Positions 1 through 12,466 of a stretch of DNA of 64,000 bases are shown one piece after another. The DNA lies in NCBI RefSeq assembly GCF_051014445.1, contig NC_135141.1, forward strand, positions 27,675,422 to 27,739,421. The letters run 5' to 3'. The first letter of the stretch is position 1. Each line of letters begins with the position of its first letter. Source of the DNA: Colletes latitarsis (lineage: Eukaryota > Arthropoda > Insecta > Hymenoptera > Colletidae). Both the position numbers and the translations under genes were made by a program. The notes beneath the pieces were generated by a model. It did not search any database and had not been told where the DNA came from. It was given only the letters and a program-made list of their open reading frames with translations.

Positions 1-30
1 TTATCATCGTCCATTAATCACAACTTTTAG

Positions 31-3000
31 CAGTCGCAATCTCTGGCCCAACGGAAAGAGACCCGTGCGTGCCATCCCCGTGTGGCAATTTCGCCCAGTG
101 CAGAAACGTTCGTGGATCTCCTGCTTGCACGTGCTTAGAAAGCTACATCGGTCAGCCGCCCAACTGCAGACCGGAGTGCACAATCAATTCCGAATGTCAA
201 AGCGACATGGCCTGCATCAACATGAAGTGCAGAGACCCGTGCCCTGGTTCCTGTGGTTCCGGTGCGTCGTGTGCGGTCGTTAACCACATTCCCATGTGCA
301 ACTGCCCCGAGGATTTCACTGGAAATCCGTTCACCCTTTGTCAGTTGCTGCCGGCGAAACGTAAGGAGCCTGTGTTACCTTTTATATTTGAACGCTTCAT
401 ACAGAAATAACATTTTTACACCTCGTTTGACATTACAGCTCCATCGACGCCAGTAGAAGATGAATGTAACCCATTACCCTGTGGCCCCAACACCGCGTGC
501 ACGAATGGCGTTTGCACGTGTCTAGCTGAATTCCAAGGAAACCCGTATCTAGGATGCCGACCCGAATGTGTCCTGAACTCAGACTGTCCCAGAGACAGAG
601 CCTGCTTGCGTAATAAGTGTATGGACCCTTGCCCAGGAATCTGTGGTTTCAGTGCCATTTGTACAGTTATCAATCACGTGCCAATGTGTAGCTGCCCTGG
701 AAACATGACCGGCAATGCGTTTAGTCAGTGCACCCCTCTGAAAGGTATTCCATCATCTCCTGCATGAGACTTTCTTGATACAGAAACTTGCATGGTCCCG
801 CAGAATTCAAATAATCCTGGTACTTTTTCTTTTGTCAGATATGATACCCACTAATCCGTGTAGCCCGACGCCTTGCGGGCCCAATAGCGAATGCCGCACC
901 GTAAACGGTCAAGCCGTTTGTTCGTGCATCAGAGGATATTTAGGAAGCCCACCAACCTGTAGACCCGAGTGCATTGTCAGTACAGATTGCCCGCAAAACG
1001 AAGCCTGTAGTAATCAGAGGTGCACGAACCCCTGTCCTGGAACCTGTGGCATCGCAGCCAAATGCAACGTCGTCAACCATAATCCTATATGCAGCTGCCC
1101 GTTGCGATACACCGGCAATCCATTCATTCAATGCATACCCTTCAGTAAGAGTTTATTACCTCCCTGGTCGATTCATATTTCTATGCAGACTGATGGATCT
1201 ATATTTAAAACAGAATCTGTATACTATTTCTCAAAATTGGCCTATCATCTGGGGCTAAACCTTTAGTTATGCTTATTCTGGATACATGTAGCTCCATCGG
1301 CTTGTCAAATTTCTCCTTTAATAAGAGTCTACATTCGCGTAAAACCGAAATTCTTTTCCAGTCGAAGAGCCCGTAGTAGACCCCTGTCAACCATCGCCTT
1401 GTGGTCCGAACTCCCGATGTCAAGTGATTAACGACTCTCCCTCGTGCTCATGCACGCCCGGATTTTCCGGAAGCCCGCCCAATTGCAGGCCGGAGTGTGT
1501 CAGCAACAGCGAGTGTCCTAGTCAATTAGCTTGTATCAATCAAAAGTGCCAAGATCCTTGTATCGATTCCTGCGGTGCCAGCGCGGACTGCCATGTCGTG
1601 AGCCACACTCCCATGTGCACTTGCCTCAGTGGTTACACTGGGGATCCGTTCACACAGTGTGTCTTCAAAGAACGTGAGAGCCCAAGAATTATTTCTGAAG
1701 CGATTTAGTTGTTAGGTTTTTTTCTAACCACCTCCCTTTACAGCCGTGTCGATTCCTGCGCCCACCGATCCCTGCAATCCATCACCCTGCGGATCCAACG
1801 CTGTCTGTAAAGAGCTGAACGGTGCAGGTTCCTGTACCTGCATCTCTAATTATATTGGCAACCCCTATGATGGATGTCGACCCGAGTGTCTCCTGAACTC
1901 CGATTGTCCCACGAATCAAGCTTGCATGAACAACAGATGCAGGGACCCTTGTCCAGGAGTTTGCGGCCGAAACGCCGAATGCCACATTGTTAATCACCTG
2001 CCAGTGTGCGAATGTTACCCTAGACACACTGGGAACGCGTTTGTCCTCTGTTTACCACTTCAGCCAGGTAGGTTATATCCCAAGAACAAGAGTCTCGAAG
2101 GGTACACCAAACTACTGTCTATAACACCGAATTATTTTTTTCTAGAAATTGACCAAACAATTAGTCGACCCTGCAATCCGTCTCCTTGCGGACCCAATAG
2201 TCAGTGTAAAGCAATTAATGGACAGTCCGTGTGTTCGTGTTTGCCTGAGTTCATGGGCAGTCCACCATCATGCAGGCCCGAGTGTACAGTTAGCGCTGAA
2301 TGCGCCTCGAATTTGGCGTGTATCAACAGAAAGTGTAGCGACCCTTGTTCTGGATCTTGTGGCTCGAACACGAGATGCGAAACCATCAATCACAGAGCTA
2401 TATGCGCCTGCCAACCAGGCTTCACTGGTGATCCATTAGTTGCTTGTTTCGATATACCAAGTAAGTCTCTTACTTAGCAGATCTCATCTTCCTCATGTCA
2501 TCTTCCTAAACTAACGTTTCACTCGCAAATATTCGTTTTAGTTGGAAAACCTGCACTCGAACCGTCGTACGTGAATCCGTGCGCACCTTCACCGTGCGGA
2601 CCTTACTCCGAATGTCGTAATATAAATTCCCAAGCTTCGTGTGCCTGTTTAGCAGACTACATGGGAACACCACCAAATTGCAGGCCGGAATGCATACGAA
2701 ATTCCGAGTGCCCCAGCAATCAGGCGTGTATTCAGAAGAAATGCAGATATCCTTGCGAGGGTGTCTGCGGCGTGGGCGCACAGTGTTCGGTGATAAATCA
2801 TACTCCGACCTGTACTTGCCCCGAAGGATACACTGGCGATTCCTTTGTCAGATGTTCGCCAGCATTAGGTATGACTTCCGCGTGAAAATTATGAAAGATA
2901 CCACATCTTTTCACGTATATTTAATATATACTATCATAGTTTACAATTTGTAACGTTCTATTCTATTAGTGAGTATGGATCGGCCCGCGGATTCGTGTGC

Positions 3001-6000
3001 CAATTGCGGTACGAATACGCAGTGCGTAAATGGAGCATGCACATGCTTATCAGAGTATCAAGGAGACCCGTACATAGGTTGTCGTCCAGAATGTGTCCTA
3101 AATTCAGACTGTCCAAGAGACAGAGCTTGCATCAAGAGCAAATGTAACGATCCATGCGCTGGAACCTGTGGTCAGAATGCGTTGTGTTCTGTCGTCAATC
3201 ACGTTCCAGTTTGCACTTGTCCGTCAGGAACATCTGGAAACGCGTTCGTAGTTTGCTCCCCGGTGCAAGGTATTCATTTTACTCGAATAGCTGGATAATC
3301 AATCATTAAATACTGTCTAATTCACATTATTTTTATCCTATAAGCAGTAGAAACACCCATAGACCCGTGCAACCCATCACCCTGCGGGCCCAACAGTCAG
3401 TGCAGGAAGATAAACGACCAAGCCGTTTGCTCTTGCATTCCTGGCTACCTAGACACTCCACCAAATTGTAGACCAGAGTGTATCCTAAGCTCCGACTGTC
3501 CATCCAACATGGCCTGCAATAATCAAAAGTGTATTTATCCTTGCCCTGGCACTTGTGGTATAAGGGCCGAGTGTGTCGTAGTGAACCATAATCCAATCTG
3601 TAGCTGTCCACCGGATCTGACAGGCAATCCCTTCACCGTCTGTATCAGGAAACGTGAGTACCTGAATTCAATCGTTCGAGAATCGATTAGCAATCATCGT
3701 AGAAAGCAAAGATCACTGTTATTTTATTCCCATCGACAGTGGAAGAGTCACCAGTTCTGAACCCATGCGCACCATCACCCTGCGGTCCAAATAGTCGATG
3801 CCAGGTCTTAAATAATTCACCATCTTGCTCTTGCTTACCCGAGTTCCTTGGATCCCCGCCAAACTGTAAGCCAGAGTGCATAAGCAACAGCGAGTGCTCC
3901 ACGCACTTAGCTTGTATCAATCAGAAATGTCGCGATCCTTGTCCCGGATCCTGCGGCTCTAACGCTGAATGCAGAGTAATAAGTCATACGCCTATGTGTG
4001 TCTGTTCTTATGGTTTCGTTGGTGATCCATTTATTCAGTGTCTTCCTAGACCAGGTAAGCTATACCTCTGGATAAATAAGTGAAGTAATCACAAAGTACT
4101 TAGAAAAAAAATATCTTTGTAGCAATCGAAGACACCGGTAAGAAACCTACGCCCTGTGTGCCGTCTCCCTGCGGATCTAACGCAATGTGTAATGAACTGA
4201 ACGGCGCTGCATCCTGCAAGTGTATGCCAGATTACTACGGTAACCCCTACGAGGGCTGTCGACCAGAATGCACCATCAATTCCGACTGTACAGCCGATCG
4301 AGCTTGCGTTAAATCAAAATGTCAGAACCCTTGTCCAGGATTCTGCGGCTACAACGCACTCTGTCAGGTTGTGAATCACGCTCCGCTTTGTACTTGCCAA
4401 TTCGGTTACACAGGCGATCCATTTGTCCAGTGCAATATCGTTCAGGAGCAACGTGAGTGATCGATGCTTCGAAACAACCTTGATCTTCATCATTATCTAT
4501 CGTGAATGTCTTCTTCTAGCGAAACCAGCCGATCCTTGTAGCGTATCACCCTGCGGACTTAACAGTCAATGTCGAGTGTCTAACGGACAGGCTATTTGTT
4601 CCTGTTCACCCACGTTCATTGGAACCCCGCCGATGTGTAGACCGGAGTGCACAGTCAGCTCGGATTGTGCTACAAATCGTGCTTGCAAGAACCGTAAATG
4701 TGTGGATCCTTGTCCAGGTATTTGCGGTATCAACGCGAGATGCGAGACGATAAATCATAGTCCGATCTGTAGCTGCAATCCCGGCTTGACCGGCGACCCG
4801 TTCGTGAGATGTTTCAAAGTTCCAAGTGAGTATCGCGTTCGTTTAACCCATAACCTGAACCGGCAATTACTAGACCCAATAGATTCGATCGAACGATTTC
4901 TAACGATAATGTTTGCCTCCAGCGGTGTCCGAGCCCATAAATCCTTGCGTCCCATCGCCCTGTGGTCCGTTCTCCGTATGCCGTATGCTTGGCAACACGG
5001 AGTTGCCAAGCTGTTCGTGCATGGGCAATTACATAGGATCCCCGCCTAATTGTCGTCCGGAATGCACCATCGATTCCGAATGCGGCAGTAACAAAGCTTG
5101 TCTAAGACAGAAGTGTACTGATCCTTGTCCAGGATCCTGCGGTACAGGAGCACAGTGTCTCGTAGTGAATCACATGGCCGTATGCACATGTCCAAAGGGC
5201 TACACAGGCGATCCGTTTGTCAATTGCTTCGTAGAAACTGCTCGTAAGCATTGATTACCTTCTGTAAAATTAAAAAACTCTATGATTGATTCTAATGAAT
5301 CAACCATCCGTAGCTTCACCACCAGTTCCTCAGGACGCTTGCAATCCTTCACCCTGTGGATCGAACGCCGTGTGTCGCGATGGCGCGTGTAGTTGTTTGC
5401 CCGAGTATCGTGGCGATCCCTATTACGGATGTCGCCCAGAATGCGTCCAGAACCCGGACTGCCCGCTGGATAAAGCTTGCAATCGAAATAAATGTTTCGA
5501 CCCGTGCGTGGGCGTCTGTGGCCAAAACGCTGAGTGTGTGGTGATAAATCACACACCGATGTGCAGTTGCCCAGATGGAATGTCTGGCAATGCGTTCGCC
5601 ACATGCCATCCGGTGAAAGGTAAATATTCGAAAGTACAGGTATCCTCTGTATAACACGCATAAACAAAAATGATTTGCTTTGCAGACCCAGTGATAGTAC
5701 AACCCTGCAATCCGTCACCTTGCGGTCCTAATAGCAGATGTCAAGATTTTAGCGGCCAGGCAGTCTGCTCGTGCGCCCCAGGATTCATTGGAAATCCTCC
5801 GGCGTGTCGACCAGAGTGTATAGTTAACAGTGACTGTCCATTGAACGAAGCCTGTGTGAACCTGAAGTGTAGAGACCCGTGTCCTGGATCCTGCGGAGTG
5901 TCAGCCCGGTGTCAAGTGGTCAATCACAACCCCATTTGTAGCTGCCCTCCGGTGTTCACTGGTGATCCGTTTGTGCGATGCTTGCCTAGACGTATGTGTT

Positions 6001-9000
6001 CTTTACCATAGCTAAATAGTCTTATTCGGAAGATAACAATTTAAATATATTATTTTCAAGCGGAGGAACCTGCGCCACCGACAAACCCCTGTCAACCATC
6101 TCCGTGTGGCCCCAACGCAGTCTGTCAAGTGATCAATAACCAGCCATCTTGCTCTTGCAGAGCAGAATTCATCGGAACGCCTCCGAATTGCAGGCCCGAG
6201 TGTGTCAGTAACAGCGAGTGTAGTAGTCCTTTAGCTTGCATTAACCGCAAGTGTAAAGATCCCTGTCCAGGTTCCTGCGGTTTTAACGCAGAATGCCACG
6301 TTATTAACCACGTTCCCTCGTGCGCATGCATGAGGGATTACACAGGCGATCCTTTCGTTCAGTGTTCCGCCAAGCTACGTAAGTGTCTTCACAACGATTT
6401 TATGGGATGCAACAATTCAAAATCGAAGTTAACAATTTGTTATTTCCTCTAGCGATACCAGCGATTCCGACACGACCCTGTCAACCCTCCCCTTGTGGAG
6501 CTAACGCCATATGTCGAGAACAGAATGGCGTTGGTTCTTGCTACTGTTTGCCCGAATACATCGGCAATCCCTACGAAGGATGCCGGCCAGAATGTACGAT
6601 TCAATCAGATTGTCCCTCGAATTTAGCATGTATCAATCTCAAGTGTCAGAATCCTTGTCCCGGTTCTTGCGGTGCGAACACGAATTGTCAGGTGGTGAAC
6701 AACTCACCCGTGTGCACTTGCAACTCACAATACTCTGGTGACCCGTATGTCAGTTGCGTGTACAAGATGCCTTCCAGTAAGTAGCGCATTAATACGTTTA
6801 TTTAAAAAAAAGTGTTACGAGTGGTTGTTACCACTTTCACATGGTGTCGACGTTTTACAGTCGAAGAAGATGAACCCGACGTATGTAGACCATCGCCTTG
6901 CGGTCCGAACAGTCAATGCCACAACGTCAACGGTCAGGCAGTGTGTTCTTGCTTGCCCCAATACATAGGAACCCCGCCCAATTGTAGACCCGAGTGTGTA
7001 GTCAATTCAGAGTGCAACTCGAATCTCGCGTGCGTGAATCAAAAGTGCAAAGATCCCTGTCTTGGTATCTGTGGCCGCAATGCACAGTGCAAAGTCATTC
7101 ACCATAGTCCGATCTGTAGCTGTGGAAGTGGTTTAACGGGAGATCCGTTCGTCTTCTGCTTCCAAGCTCCAAGTAAGCTGCTTTCCGATAATGAAAAGAT
7201 CAGATTACCCAAATTTAATTTATGATAGTCTGTACACTCGAACCCTCTTTTTTCCGCAGTAATCCAACCAGAAGAGCAGTACCCAAAAGATCCGTGCGTT
7301 CCGTCCCCCTGCGGTCCAAACGCAATGTGTCAACCGCTCGGCGACACACCAGTTTGCACTTGCATGAACAACTACATCGGTGTACCTCCCAACTGTCGAC
7401 CAGAGTGCTCTATGAACTCGGACTGCACAGCTAATAGAGCTTGCATTCGAGAGAAGTGTAGGGACCCTTGTCCAGGATCCTGCGGAATTGGTGCTCGTTG
7501 CACGGTTGTAAATCATACGCCAGCCTGCACGTGTCCCACAGGATACACCGGTGATCCTTTCATCAGTTGTTCGTCCGTTCCTCCACCCGACAGTAAGAAT
7601 AAAATGATCCTTCAAACGCTAGACTGTTTAGGGCAGTGTACATTGATCCGTGTATTTTAGTGATGGAAGTCCCGACAGACCTGTGCAACCCATCGCCGTG
7701 CGGACCGAATGCTCGGTGCAGCGACGGAACTTGCACTTGCATACCCGGTTACTTTGGCGACCCGTACTCCATTTGCCGTCCCGAATGCGTCATCAACACT
7801 GACTGTTCCCGAAACGAGGCTTGCATGCTACACAAATGCAGAAACCCGTGCGTAGGAACTTGTGGAGCAAACGCAGAGTGCAACGTGGTCAATCATTTGC
7901 CTATGTGTAGTTGCCCAAGAAACATGACAGGCAACGCGTTTATATCCTGCACCTCTCTGAAAGGTTGGTTCCCTTCGCTATTAATCTTCCTTATTCTCCC
8001 TTACAACTGTACCATTAAAATTTGTTGCGTTACACAGACATGAACATTCTTGACCCGTGCAACCCGTCCCCGTGTGGGCCAAACAGCCACTGTCGTTCCT
8101 CGAACGGCCAAGCTGTTTGTTCCTGCGTTAGTGGATTTAAGGGATCACCGCCTTCCTGCAGACCCGAATGCGTCGTTAGCACCGACTGCCCGCGAAACAG
8201 GGCTTGCAGCAATCAGAAGTGCATAGATCCCTGTCTCGGTGCTTGTGGACTGTCGGCACAGTGTACAGTTATTAACCACAATCCCGTGTGCAGGTGTTTC
8301 GATCAGTACATAGGAGACCCATTCATCCAGTGCACGCCTCCTAGTAAGAATCAATTCTCAACTTTTTTAGAGATCTTGGAAGTCTTGAAAGTCGGATGTA
8401 CCGAGTTCCTGATTTTCATTAACTCTTTGTGTGGAACAAATTTTATTAAGAGTCGTTTCCCCTCTAGGCAGAGTACCAGACGTTCCAGTCAATCCTTGTC
8501 AACCCTCGCCCTGTGGTCCAAACGCCATGTGTCAAGTGACCAATAACTCACCCTCCTGTTCCTGCCTCCCTGAATTCATCGGAATTCCGCCAAATTGTAA
8601 GCCCGAATGCGTAAGCAACACTGAGTGTCCGGCACAGCAGGCCTGTATCAATCAGAAGTGTAGGGATCCTTGTCCCGGTTCGTGTGGCAGAAACACCGAA
8701 TGCAGGACCGTTAGTCACACTCCGATGTGCACTTGCGCCAGTGGTTTCACCGGAAATCCATTCGTGCAATGCACGCCTCAACCAAGTAAGATCTTTCTGT
8801 CATCATATAGACATTGGTGAACCGATGTTGGATATAATTAATAACCCTTTGATTTCATCTGTAGTTCAAGATATCCCAAGCAAAGTCAATACGTGTCAAC
8901 CATCTCCCTGCGGAGCGAATGCCGTTTGCCGCGAGTCTTACGGCTCGGCCGTCTGCACCTGTTTACCCGAATTCTACGGTAACCCTTACGAAAACTGTCG

Positions 9001-12000
9001 CCCCGAGTGTCTCATAGATTCCGACTGTTCGTTCAATCGTGCCTGCATAAGGAACAAATGCCAAGATCCGTGTCCAGGAGCTTGCGGATTCAATGCTGTA
9101 TGCCAGGTTGTCAATCACATCCCTGCCTGTAGCTGTAGGTCGGGTTATACCGGTAATCCCTTCCGATCTTGCGGTACCATTCGGGAACCTCGTAAGTAAT
9201 TCTCAGATGACAGGATACAGAGAACCTGTATTTAGATCAGAGCCTGAACCTACTATATTTCAAATAGTCGAACCAAGCGTTACCAACTCGTGCGTACCGT
9301 CGCCCTGTGGACCAAACAGTCGTTGTCAAGATGTCAATGGTCAAGCCAGCTGTTCCTGCTTGCCCACCTTCAGGGGAACCCCGCCCAGCTGTAGACCAGA
9401 GTGTGTCGTTAGCGCTGAATGTCCCAACAGCCAGGCCTGCATGGGTCAGAGATGCGTTGACCCTTGCCCTGGCGTCTGTGGCGTAAACGCTAGATGCGAA
9501 GTCTTCCACCACAGTCCCATATGTAGTTGCAGCGCTGGTCAGACGGGAGATCCGTTCGTAAAATGTTTCGACGTTCCCAGTAAGTGAACCAAACTCGTAC
9601 ATTGCACCTCGAAGAATATTTCTGGAGTTATCGTGTAACCGGGAACCATTTTTTAGCTATGGTTCCACCTGTACCTGTGAACCCATGCGTACCGTCGCCG
9701 TGTGGACCGTTCTCGCAATGCCAGGACATAGGGGGTATCCCGTCCTGTTCCTGCTTACCTAATTATTCCGGTTCGGCTCCGAACTGTCGCCCTGAGTGCT
9801 TAATCAACACCGACTGCACCAGCAACAAAGCCTGTATCAGAGAGAAATGCAGGGATCCGTGTCCAGGTTCTTGCGGAACAAACGCGTTATGCAATGTTAT
9901 TAATCACACGCCAGCTTGCACTTGTCCTAGCGACTTTACAGGAGATCCGTTCACCAGCTGCCAACCGAAACCAGCAAGTAAGGATACATGTCTTTTCGTT
10001 CAGTATTTCAATCAATCTAAACCGAGCCACCAGAATGTCTCTTCCAATTGTGGCGACGCAACAAATATTCCTTGCAACGTACTGGTGTATGAAATGTTTC
10101 TTGTGCCCTCACGATTGGAAATGTTTAAGCGAGACAACCTGAATAAATGAAATTAAACGATCGCCGACTCTCCTTTCCGCAAACCACAGTTACAACTCCA
10201 ACGATGTCCGATCCGTGCAACCCATCGCCGTGCGGACCAAACGCGATATGTCAAAATGGAATCTGTAGCTGCGTAAGCGAGTATCGCGGTAATCCCTACG
10301 AAGGATGTTACCCAGAGTGCGTGCAAAACTCCGATTGTACACGCAACAGAGCTTGCTCCAACAACAAATGCGTGGACCCCTGCGTCGGTATTTGCGGTCA
10401 GAATGCCGAATGTGTGGTGGTCAATCATATTCCCACTTGCAGTTGCATAGAAAATTACGAAGGGGATTCTTTCACTCTCTGTAGACCGATTCGAAGTGAG
10501 TTTTACCACCGTTACAGATTGCAGCGAGCAAAGAATTACCTAAAACACCCGGTCATTTAATAACTGGATCCTGTTACGTCTCGATAGAGCGCGTGAAACC
10601 TTGCGAGCCCTCGCCCTGTGGACCTAACACCGTGTGCCGCGAATTCGGCGAACAAGCATCGTGCTCCTGCCTCCCTGGATACTTTGGAACTCCACCCAGC
10701 TGCAGACCCGAGTGTCTCGTGAACACAGACTGCGAACAAAGCAGAGCTTGCGTGAACGAGAGGTGCCGGGATCCGTGCGAGAATTCTTGCGGTCAGGGCG
10801 CGTTATGCGCGGTCCGAAATCACAACCCCATTTGCAGCTGCCCCGCCCAGTATTCCGGCGACCCGTTCGTCAGCTGCTTCCCCATGAGTAAGTAACCCAA
10901 CGATGTCCACCGTCTATTTCTTGCACCTTTTCAGACACTGTTAACCCGACGTTTGTGGACGAACAGAAACCCACGACCTGGAACCCAGCCTGGACCCGTG
11001 CAATCCCTCGCCGTGTGGACCGAACTCCCAGTGCACCGTGTCGCCCGCCAGAAAACAGTCCTGCAGCTGTTTGCCCGAGTTCGTAGGATCTCCTCCCAAC
11101 TGTAGACCCGAGTGCCTAGTCAGCAGCGAGTGTCCTGGCGATCAAGCGTGCGTTAGGCAGAAGTGTAGCGACCCTTGCGTAGGACTCTGCGGCCCTAATG
11201 CTCTCTGCCAAGTTGCCATGCATTACATCCGTTGCGTCTGCCCCGAAGGATTTACCGGAGACCCGGTCACAGTTTGTTCCCCGATAACGAGTAAGAATTA
11301 TCCCGTGTGACCGTACTATACGCGCCAATTTTTCACGATCAAAATACAGAGAGACGTCCCGCGACTTTCATTTTGGGATCCTTTTAACGAAGAAGTTTGT
11401 TGAATCTTTTTTTAGCTGTAAATATTGTATATAAAGATTGTATAGAAAATACTGCATGTAGACTATAGGCAGTACTGTCACCTTTTCGCAATCGTTTCTG
11501 CCTCTCTCTTCGGATCTTCCTCGAATCTGATACAATCCTGTTTATATTCTTCATTCTATATCGTCTCTCACAACTTATGTAAAGTCACGTACATCTCCAA
11601 TTCGCGTGTTCTTGTACAGCCTCTGTTTCATTCACTGTATTATTTTTTTTTGTAAATTAACATATACAGTTTCTGTTTCATTAACTAATTACCGAAACGG
11701 CGCATTGAAGAAATAATTACAATGTCTTGTTACTTTATTGTAGCAACTCCTGCGCCACCGACACCATCGAGACCCTGCAGCCCTTCACCCTGCGGTGTCA
11801 ACGCTTACTGCCGTGAAAGGTACAACGCCGCGTTCTGCGAGTGTGTGCCTGGTTACAGGGGAAACGCTTACGACGGCTGTGTCCCGGAATGTCTCGTGAA
11901 CACCGACTGCCCGAAGTCTCAAGCCTGCATCAGGACCAAGTGCCAGGACCCTTGTACCGGAACTTGTGGCGTCGGAGCAATCTGCACCGTGTCGAATCAC

Positions 12001-12466
12001 ATCCCCATCTGCTCTTGCCCTCTACCAACAATTGGGGATGCGTTCACCCTCTGCCGAGCTGAAGGTAACTTCGATAATATTTATCGAAAACTTTGTGATC
12101 TTTAGCTCGAATTGAAATTGAACGTACTCGATCTTTATTTTTCAGAACCGAAAGAGAGAGATCCTTGCTCCCCGTCTCCTTGCGGTGCAAACACCCTCTG
12201 CGAGAAGGTAGGCAATACAGCGGTATGCAAATGTCTGCCTAGCCTGCAAGGAGTGCCAACGAGCGTCACAGGCTGCCATCCAGAGTGCGTGATCAGCTCC
12301 GATTGTCCAGGGGACAAAGCTTGCATAAACAACAGATGCGTGAATCCATGCACGCAGAACGTCTGCGGGATCAGAGCAACTTGTCAAGCGATCAATCATA
12401 GTCCGCTTTGCAGCTGCCCGACCCCGTTGATCGGCAATCCGTTCGTAGAATGCTACACGAAATTCG
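31..12466 (+). repeat. dpy: dumpy EGF-DPY-EGF exon array with six-exon (A-F) period, five copies
   Basis: Thirty exons of 300-333 bp each encode one EGF-DPY-EGF unit. Exons: 31-360, 439-744, 839-1144, 1362-1673, 1744-2067, 2146-2460, 2542-2868, 2970-3269, 3348-3653, 3740-4054, 4123-4452, 4520-4825, 4923-5243, 5314-5619, 5686-5991, 6061-6378, 6453-6776, 6861-7172, 7260-7592, 7661-7963, 8038-8343, 8468-8785, 8865-9191, 9268-9579, 9657-9977, 10190-10495, 10588-10887, 10967-11290, 11744-12064, 12146-12466. They cycle through six types. A has a first EGF ending G.PPNC. B has a short NG.C.C loop, NPY.GC, and a second EGF with SGNAF or TGNAF in the first four copies (diverged in exon 26). C has NHNP.C in the second EGF. 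D mostly has SHTPMC. E has NPYEGC-like spacing. F ends CF..PS. A-type exons start at 31, 2542, 4923, 7260 and 9657. Exon 30 (F position) and exon 28 (D position) are the most diverged. Confidence 0.9.
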
